Assembly: GCA_002917075.1 (NCBI GenBank)
Contig: NTMA01000096.1
Span: forward strand, 1 to 64,000
Source of the DNA: Hawksworthiomyces lignivorus
Lineage: Eukaryota > Ascomycota > Sordariomycetes > Ophiostomatales > Ophiostomataceae
Reading direction: 5' to 3'
DNA length: 64,000 nucleotides
The notes under the pieces were generated by a model, which saw only the letters and a program-made list of their open reading frames with translations, did not search any database and had not been told where the DNA came from. Positions 58,179-64,000 of this stretch are shown here, piece by piece. Made by a program: the position numbers and the translations under genes. How positions within the stretch are numbered: position 1 is the stretch's first letter; the number at the start of each line of letters is the position of its first letter.

Positions 58179-59642
58179 ATGAATTTCAAACTCGCCCTTC
58201 TCCATGCCCTCTTTGCCCATGCGGTCTCGGCATGCCTGCTGGATCTTGCACACTTCCACGAGGGCAGCCCACCAGCGTCGTCTATGATGCGCAAACGCGC
58301 ACCAGCACCGCGAACCACCACGGCCATTCAGAATGTGCGCGTGTTTGATGGCAAGATCATGAGCCCGCCGCAGACTGTGGTAATCGACGGCGAAACCATC
58401 CGTGCCATGTTCAGCGGTGCCGTCGACCTGAGCAACCTCCACAACATCACCATCGCGACCACCATCGACGGCTCGGGCCAGTTTCTGATTCCCGGGCTCA
58501 TCGACTCACACGTGCACATCACAAACGTAGCGGGCCTCGAGAACATCACGTCGTTTGGCGTCACCACGGCCCTGGTAATGGCCTGCCACAACTACACCCA
58601 GTGCGCGGCGATCGAAGGGCTCGACGGGCTCTGCGACGTCCGCACCGCCGGCATCCCCGCCACAGGCCCCGGCAGCCACCACGCCTCCATGTTCGGTTTG
58701 TCGCCCGACATGCTCATCTATCCGACGTCCAACGCCACCGAGGTCGTCGCGTACGCCTTTGGCAACCACTCGGACTTCTACAAGATCACGGCCGAAGTCA
58801 ACGGCCCCAGCCTCGACATGCAAAAGGCCCTCGTCACGGCCGTGCACGGCCTCGGCCAGTACTCGATGACCCACGCCGCGGACGTGGAGGCGTGGGCCGA
58901 GGCAGTCGCGTCCGGCACGGACGGCATCCAGCACATGGCCACCAACGGCCTCATCAACGCCTCGGTCGTCGCCGCCATGAAGGCGCAGCCCAACCAGTAC
59001 AGCACGCCAACGCTGAACATCGCCCGCTACGGCCTGAGTGACCCGGCTCTGCAGGCGATCCTGGGCAAGTCGTCCGGGGACAACTCCTACGCCAACGTGC
59101 GGGACAACGCCGTGGCCGTGCGCAGCGCCGGGGTCCCCTTGCTGGCCGGCACGGACGCGGTTGGCGTCTTCAGCACCGGCCCCAACACCACCGTGGCGAT
59201 CCCATTTGGCTTGACGCTGCACTACGAGCTGCAGAACCTGGTCGAGGTGGGCCTGACGCCGGCCGAGGCGCTGCGGGCGGCCACGTCGACGGCGGCGCAG
59301 TGGCACGGACTGGCGGGCAGCCGGGGCAGCGTGGCGCCGGGCCTGCGCGCCGACCTGGTGCTGCTGAAGAGCAACCCGCTGGTCGACATTGCCAACACGC
59401 TGGACCTGGCGCGGGTCTGGGTGGGCGGCGTCGAGTACGCGGATGTGGCCGACGGGCGCAGGGCGGCGGCGGACAGCCCGAACCCGAGCCCGCCCGATGC
59501 GACCAATGGAACGACCCCGACGGGGACGGCGCCGGCTGGGAGCAGCCCGAGCACGGGTGCCGCGGCGTCCGTGACCGTTCCAGTTTCGGGCATGTTGCTG
59601 TTTCTTTCTGCTCTCCTTTTTGCAGCTCGCGTTCTTTTGTAA
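58179..59642 (+). CDS. Secreted, probably GPI-anchored amidohydrolase
   Basis: Single exon, 487 residues from the ATG at 58179, which opens a signal peptide (MNFKLALLHALFAHAVSA). The frame is open upstream but the signal peptide fixes this start. The body is an amidohydrolase-superfamily barrel: TAIQNVRVFDG (N-terminal beta domain), the metal site DSHVHI, THAADVEAWAEA, GTDGIQHM, LAGTDAVG and GSVAPGLRADLVLL. It resembles the imidazolonepropionase/prolidase-like branch. Several N-glycosylation sequons are present. The C-terminus is a Pro/Ser/Thr/Gly-rich stretch followed by a hydrophobic tail ending FAARVLL, the layout of a GPI-anchor signal. So a metal-dependent hydrolase of amide or related bonds, held at the cell surface, is inferred. 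Codon use is strongly GC-rich compared with the cluster at 26-39 kb. Confidence 0.9.
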   Translation: MNFKLALLHALFAHAVSACLLDLAHFHEGSPPASSMMRKRAPAPRTTTAIQNVRVFDGKIMSPPQTVVIDGETIRAMFSGAVDLSNLHNITIATTIDGSGQFLIPGLIDSHVHITNVAGLENITSFGVTTALVMACHNYTQCAAIEGLDGLCDVRTAGIPATGPGSHHASMFGLSPDMLIYPTSNATEVVAYAFGNHSDFYKITAEVNGPSLDMQKALVTAVHGLGQYSMTHAADVEAWAEAVASGTDGIQHMATNGLINASVVAAMKAQPNQYSTPTLNIARYGLSDPALQAILGKSSGDNSYANVRDNAVAVRSAGVPLLAGTDAVGVFSTGPNTTVAIPFGLTLHYELQNLVEVGLTPAEALRAATSTAAQWHGLAGSRGSVAPGLRADLVLLKSNPLVDIANTLDLARVWVGGVEYADVADGRRAAADSPNPSPPDATNGTTPTGTAPAGSSPSTGAAASVTVPVSGMLLFLSALLFAARVLL

Positions 59643-60923
59643 TAGCCATACAACCGACGAATTACGGCGTGTTTTCCTTTGTACATTAGATTGTTAAGGC
59701 GAAGGAAAACCACTTGCATAGCATTTATAAATGTAAAGCACAAATTGACACTCGTATTTTGGGGCAAGCACAGGCGGCAAACAACATTAATGTAGGCTCT
59801 TCTGCGGGAATAATCGCCAGTTCACGGAAGAAAATAGTGAAGAAAGAGCGTGGATTCAATGTGTGCTGACGTAAACTTGGTGGTGCCAGTGGCTACTATA
59901 TTAGAGATCGTCCGTATTCACCCAGACTCGCCAGTAGATGTGGCGAAGAATGAGTCGCGGCGACTTTACCATGGCAATATCAAGATCTATCGCGTGAATA
60001 CCTACGTGAGGAACCGCCGACTGGAACAGTGGTATGATCCATATTACGAGAGACATTGCATGAACAAATTCACAATGCTTAGAGAGTCGCATAAAATAAA
60101 ACTCTGCTGTGCAGGCCCATAATGGCAACGGGGGCCGCAAAGCGCAGGGAACACAGGCAGCACAGGAAGGCGCAGGAAGGCGCAGGAAGGCGCAGGAAGG
60201 TGCAGGAAGGCACCCGGGAGCACACCCACTACGCAGGTCGGAGCAGGGACGGCACAGGTGCACCTCCAAAAGGGGGAATTCTCAATGAGGTTTTTCGGGT
60301 TGTATTTTGGCCTGTTATATTTTTGGGTTACTTTTGCTCGCTATCGTCCTTTCCTTTCGGATTTTTTTTTTCCGTTCGGGTTTTCCGCGTTCCTCTGATA
60401 GCTTCGAGTTCTTCTTAAAACATGCTTAATACTTAGTCTAGACTTTTACAAACCCAACACCTTAGGCAAGATCGGGCAATTATATATGCCACTACGTGGC
60501 TGCGGCGGCATCCGCGGAGAATCTTGCCCTCCACATTGCAATTTTGCTAGATACATAGATAACAGATTAAATTCCAGCATATAGCTAATAAAGCCAAAAG
60601 AGTTCTAGGTTCAAAGCCGCAGCTTTGCTCATTCGAAGTAAATATAGTCACGCTGCTCCAAGTTGACTATAACTGAGATTTCGACCTTCGATAACTGTGC
60701 AGAAGAACAAAGAAATATCTGTATGCTCACAGTACGTAGTCGATATGCTCACAGTTTAGAATAAGAGAAGATTATAGACCGACATAACTTTAAATAAATG
60801 CGCCTAAGCATCCAAAGCTCTCGACGAGTCATCTCTCCTTAAAGCAGTCGCCAAATGCATGAACGAGGTTCCGTTACGATGTCGGCCCAACCTAATCGGA
60901 TGAGTTGTAGCAAATAGGACTAT
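59643..60923. other. Intergenic region with minisatellite
   Basis: No gene is supported; a 90-codon frame at 59850-60122 has no recognised domain. It holds the 10-bp tandem repeat at 60161-60210 and AT-rich sequence downstream. Confidence 0.5.
60161..60210. repeat. 10-bp minisatellite (CGCAGGAAGG)5
   Basis: Five consecutive 10-bp units, the first reading CACAGGAAGG and the last TGCAGGAAGG. It is flanked by CACAGGCAGCACAGG, which resembles the GCACAGG-rich patch near 48.95 kb. Confidence 0.9.
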
Positions 60924-61790
60924 TTAAAGAGATCGATATACTGCAAATCTGACATCGATCCACTCGTCACTACTTTCCACCTTCATCTCAGTTCTCCAGG
61001 ATGTCCCTGTTGCTTGGCCTACCTCATCCCACATATGCCCCCAGGATTCTTCGTCGAGTACGTATTTCTCCCAACCCGGAATCTTAGGCCCTCCATTACG
61101 TCCGAAAATCATAGTGTTATAGTTATTAGGCTTTAAAAACCTGACCATCTGTTTCGCAGCTTTTATCTGATCTTCACGCTCGAATAGATGGAAGAACGCA
61201 GAGGCATATATGATATCGACTTTGTGCACTAGTTCCTCAAGCCTCGGGTCCTGCTCCTCCAGCATGTCACCGGGCAAAAAAGTAGCCTTCGTGATATCTC
61301 GGTCACGGAAAAGCTCATACCCAATGTCTAGAAAGCGAGCCTGCAGATCTGTCCCATATAATCGCTCACTTGAGACCCCTTCGACGATGAACTGGCGGAT
61401 AACGACGCCGAGACAACAGCCAACGTCAAGAAACGCTTCAGTAGACCCCGGAACCTTGAGGCGCTTCACGACAGTATGAAATAGTGGATCCTGGAAAGTC
61501 GGGTTCACATCTAGGAACCCAAATGATCCGATACCGCCATATGGGAAAACAGCCCAGGCCTTGTCTCGCTGTTCGATTAGCTATGTGTTCGTATTTGTTC
61601 AACTATCAATCAAATTAAGGTAGCTAACTATTCTAAATATGTGCGCATCGACATTTTCAGGCGCGATGCCGCTATATTGTTCGAGCAGACGACGTGCTGG
61701 TTCAATTTTCGAGGGTATTTCTGTTAGATAAGATGCCGCGTTTTGTTTTGCTGCAGTTGCAGCCAGCTCAGCTGTCTTAGAGTCGCTCAT
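60924..61790 (-). CDS. SAM-dependent methyltransferase, two exons
   Basis: Exons 61790-61629 and 61568-60924; product 268 residues. The intron is placed so that HIFRI joins RDKAWAVFPY, a family-typical segment; an alternative acceptor 12 nt upstream would add four residues. The start is the ATG giving MSDSKTAELAA. SAM-binding motif I is FLDVGCCLGVVIRQ, followed by RLYGTDLQARFLDIGYELFRD and DIIYASAFFHLF. This arrangement is that of the small methyltransferases in fungal meroterpenoid and polyketide clusters (AusD-like), which methylate a carboxyl or hydroxyl group of an intermediate. The neighbour at 62.4-64 kb is a transcription factor on the same strand, so it may belong to a biosynthetic cluster that continues to the right. 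The substrate is unknown. Confidence 0.87.
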
Positions 61791-62411
61791 CTTGGATCTG
61801 TTCTTAAAATAAGGGTATACGGGACTAGACTCTCTCACTTCCCGTTTGTTATCTTGTCCTTTGCACCCATGAATTACTTATCCCGTTTTCTAAGGTGGTG
61901 TAATATTAAGGAATGAAAAGAATTGGTAAAATCTTCATTTGCTATCTGCCCCTCGTGTCTGGTTAGATTGCAACGTTACCAATTACAACCTACTAGTTAC
62001 GGATCAAAGGACTCGACCAACAAAATCTTTAACATTTTTATTTCAATTAAGTAAATTTCCTATACAAGGAATCGTTCTGAGAAGATCGCTTGAGACCTTT
62101 TTTTTGTCCCTTGGTGTTTTGGGGGGGGAATTCCCTTCGGGCAGTCATAAATCAGGTAATAATAATAATTCTCTTTTTGATAGCAATCCCCTTGTTTTAG
62201 CAATGCCACATCTATAAGTAAATCTGTCTTCCTGTATAAAGAATTTTAGATGAAATTCAAGTCCCGACACTCTGTTCGCGTTCGAGAAAAATTAATGTCA
62301 TTCCAGAATCTTGTAATCCGATGCTTCTGTCACAATACAATAACGCTGACTGATCTGATTTTAAAGTGTAAATTGACATTACTTTTCGTTTCTATCAATA
62401 ATTCACAATAA
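61791..62411. other. Intergenic region, no gene seen
   Basis: 620 bp of AT-rich DNA between the transcription factor's stop and the methyltransferase start. It contains the promoter of the methyltransferase. A G-run lies near 62120-62127. Confidence 0.5.
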
Positions 62412-64000
62412 TTATGTCCTTAACACCTTTATACTGACCGCCGCCATCGCAATCTGAAGAAGGTTATTGCATTCTTTACGCATCTTTTGCAATTCTGCGT
62501 TATCTCCGCCTTCGTCCAGGACGCCCAAAAGTTCTAAAAACGGCTCTATTAGCGAAATATCAGAATTCGCACATGGTTGAGACGGGTTGGCGATGACATT
62601 CTGGAGAAGAACTTTGATAGCTTCGAAAAAAGAGCTCAGAAGCAACCTAGTCTGTAGGTTAGGTTTATACTTTAAAAACTGATATAAGGGCAGACTTACC
62701 AAACAAAGGCGTATTTGCCTCGGGGTATTTTCTGTAGAAGCTGTACTACCTTTCGTGATTCAGTAAGACTAGCAGTTTCTGATAGAACAGTGTTGGTGTA
62801 AAAGTCCACTGGCTCCCCTTGTAGATCGTTTCGTCTCTTTAGATGGCGGTCTACGGTGATTACACAGTTGACGTAGACCGTGTGCAGTATGATGATCTGC
62901 AGGACGTCTTCTGGGAGGGGAAGGCGGAGGGCAGCCATGGTGGAATCTTCGAAGTCAAATGGAACGCTGGCTCTCCAACAAGACAATAGCTTACTCAATT
63001 CAAACGCGGCGGCGGCTTGCTGCGCTTCAGACTGCCGTCCTGCTTGAACCGAGAACAATCTTTTGTATATTTGCCCTTGGATTATGGCAAGTCCGATCCG
63101 AGAGTTTAGAATATTGATCTTAGCGAGTCCATTGCCCAATAACTGTGGATCCGAAACGGTGCCCGTTGGGAGCTCGACGTCGATGTCGTCATCGTCCTGT
63201 ACTGATGCCTGTCTCCGCAAGTAGCTGATATTTTTTTCAATCCAGTACGCAATCCAGAAGACATTTTTTCTCTCTTCTGATTCCGATATGCTGAGACCTG
63301 GAGGGGCTCTATCTCTTCTGTGTAACCCCATAGCTTGAATTAGCCCCATAGCTGCTGTGATCAGTACAGGGCACAATTGCGAATTTGGCGTTCCCTCTAA
63401 TATTAGAATAGTTCCAAGTAAGGACTGAATGGCAGCAAGGCTATTTGGCAGCGCTATCAATTGAGAGACAACACCCAGAACGTTTTGTATGTAGCCGTAA
63501 GAAAGGTCCATGTCATGCCTACAGCGAGATGTACGTATAGCTCGGAAGATGTGACCCATTGATAATGTCACATTAACAGATGCCCACCAAGCTAGATCTC
63601 GTAGGCCGGCGGAAGAGTAATTGGTATCAAATGTGTCCATAAATCTTTTCTCGTCAAAGATTGGAAAGTATCGGATGAAACTTCTAAAGCCCTCTTTGAT
63701 CAAGATCAAGGCGGATGATTTTGAGGGGAGATCCAAATATTTAGGGTAAGAGGGGACGATGCTGAGTTGGGGTCCAACCTGGCCTATCAAGTTCGGAGAG
63801 AGTGGGTCCCAAAAGGAATTGCTCGGGTTCTGTGTGTGGTGGTGTCCTGACAACAGATCATGGAAGATACTTTCTGCGTTGGTGGATTGAAGCGGTAGGC
63901 TTCTCGCTTGGCTGTTTAACCTGTGCGCGATCTGCAACTGCCCTTCCATTTGCTTGACTCTTTTCTCGAGCTCTAATATATATTCGTTTCTGCGTTTTGT
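62412..64000 (-). CDS. Fungal-specific transcription factor, 5' end beyond the window
   Basis: Exons (64000)-62700 and 62646-62412. The intron end is chosen at a TAG so that YAFVW runs into LLLSSFFEAI; using the earlier CAG would create a stop. The frame is open to the window edge and reads RRNEYILELEKRVKQMEGQ, the coiled-coil linker that normally follows a Zn2Cys6 domain, so the DNA-binding part lies outside. The fungal TF domain shows IRYFPIFDEKRFM, DLAWWASVNV, GLIQAMGLHRRD and RKNVFWIAYWIEKNIS. At least 512 residues are present. It is probably a nuclear pathway-type regulator. It is adjacent to and co-oriented with a biosynthetic-type methyltransferase. Confidence 0.88.

Noticed and set aside
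57842..58348. 168-codon plus-strand frame before the amidohydrolase
   Set aside because: Overlaps the signal-peptide start of the amidohydrolase in another frame and shows no domain.
58506..59306. 266-residue antisense protein over the amidohydrolase
   Set aside because: Low-complexity Gly/Arg/Val composition caused by GC-rich codons of the plus-strand gene.
1..64000. CRISPR arrays, operons, ribosome-binding sites
   Set aside because: The sequence is eukaryotic; the short tandem repeats seen lack spacers and are minisatellites.

Overview
The window is one end of a chromosome from a filamentous ascomycete (Pezizomycotina; the genus cannot be told from sequence alone). It opens with C-rich telomere repeats (CCCTAA)n on the + strand, so base 1 is at or near the physical chromosome end. 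Genes carry short GT-AG introns of about 45-90 nt. The families are typically fungal: Zn2Cys6 regulators, MFS sugar transporter, STAND/NLR proteins and a Tad1-like LINE. Several broken genes carry stops at former Gln/Trp codons, as expected of RIP-like C-to-T mutation. Exon structures below were worked out by hand from reading frame, GT/AG sites and conserved motifs.

Region 1 (1-16 kb) is subtelomere, mostly decayed genes. It holds a 3' fragment of a C6 regulator (1.9-2.5 kb), one intact and unusual gene (3.4-5.7 kb, a retinol-saturase/phytoene-desaturase-like flavoprotein fused to a ferredoxin-reductase-like module), a broken GH3 beta-glucosidase (7.0-9.2 kb), a broken C6 regulator (9.7-11.4 kb) and a 5'-truncated hydantoinase/DUF917 fusion (12.4-14.7 kb). 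Region 2 (17-25 kb) has an intact MFS sugar-type transporter, a long gene-poor stretch with an M20-peptidase-like scrap, and a small five-exon secreted-protein gene.

Region 3 (26.1-39.6 kb) is the most interesting part. It is a compact set of intact multi-exon genes around homoserine chemistry: an O-acetylhomoserine sulfhydrylase-type PLP enzyme, a nine-exon Zn2Cys6 regulator, an eight-exon nitrilase, a homoserine O-acetyltransferase divergent from the nitrilase, a nine-exon aspartate kinase and an alpha/beta hydrolase. Aspartate kinase, homoserine acetyltransferase and the PLP enzyme together would turn aspartate into O-acetylhomoserine and then into a gamma-substituted amino acid. The same trio (FUB3, FUB5, FUB7) occurs in the fusaric acid cluster, but here there is no polyketide synthase and there is a nitrilase. 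I infer a dedicated, possibly undescribed, non-proteinogenic amino-acid pathway.

Region 4 (40.8-55 kb) is STAND/NLR territory: a 2053-residue intronless NACHT-ankyrin protein, then a patatin-NB-ARC-TPR gene destroyed by many stops and frameshifts, abutting a degraded Tad1-like LINE. Region 5 (56-64 kb) is GC-richer and gene-dense: a two-exon C6 regulator, a secreted, probably GPI-anchored amidohydrolase, a SAM methyltransferase of the type found in meroterpenoid clusters, and a fungal transcription factor cut by the window edge. The last two may be the border of another biosynthetic cluster to the right.
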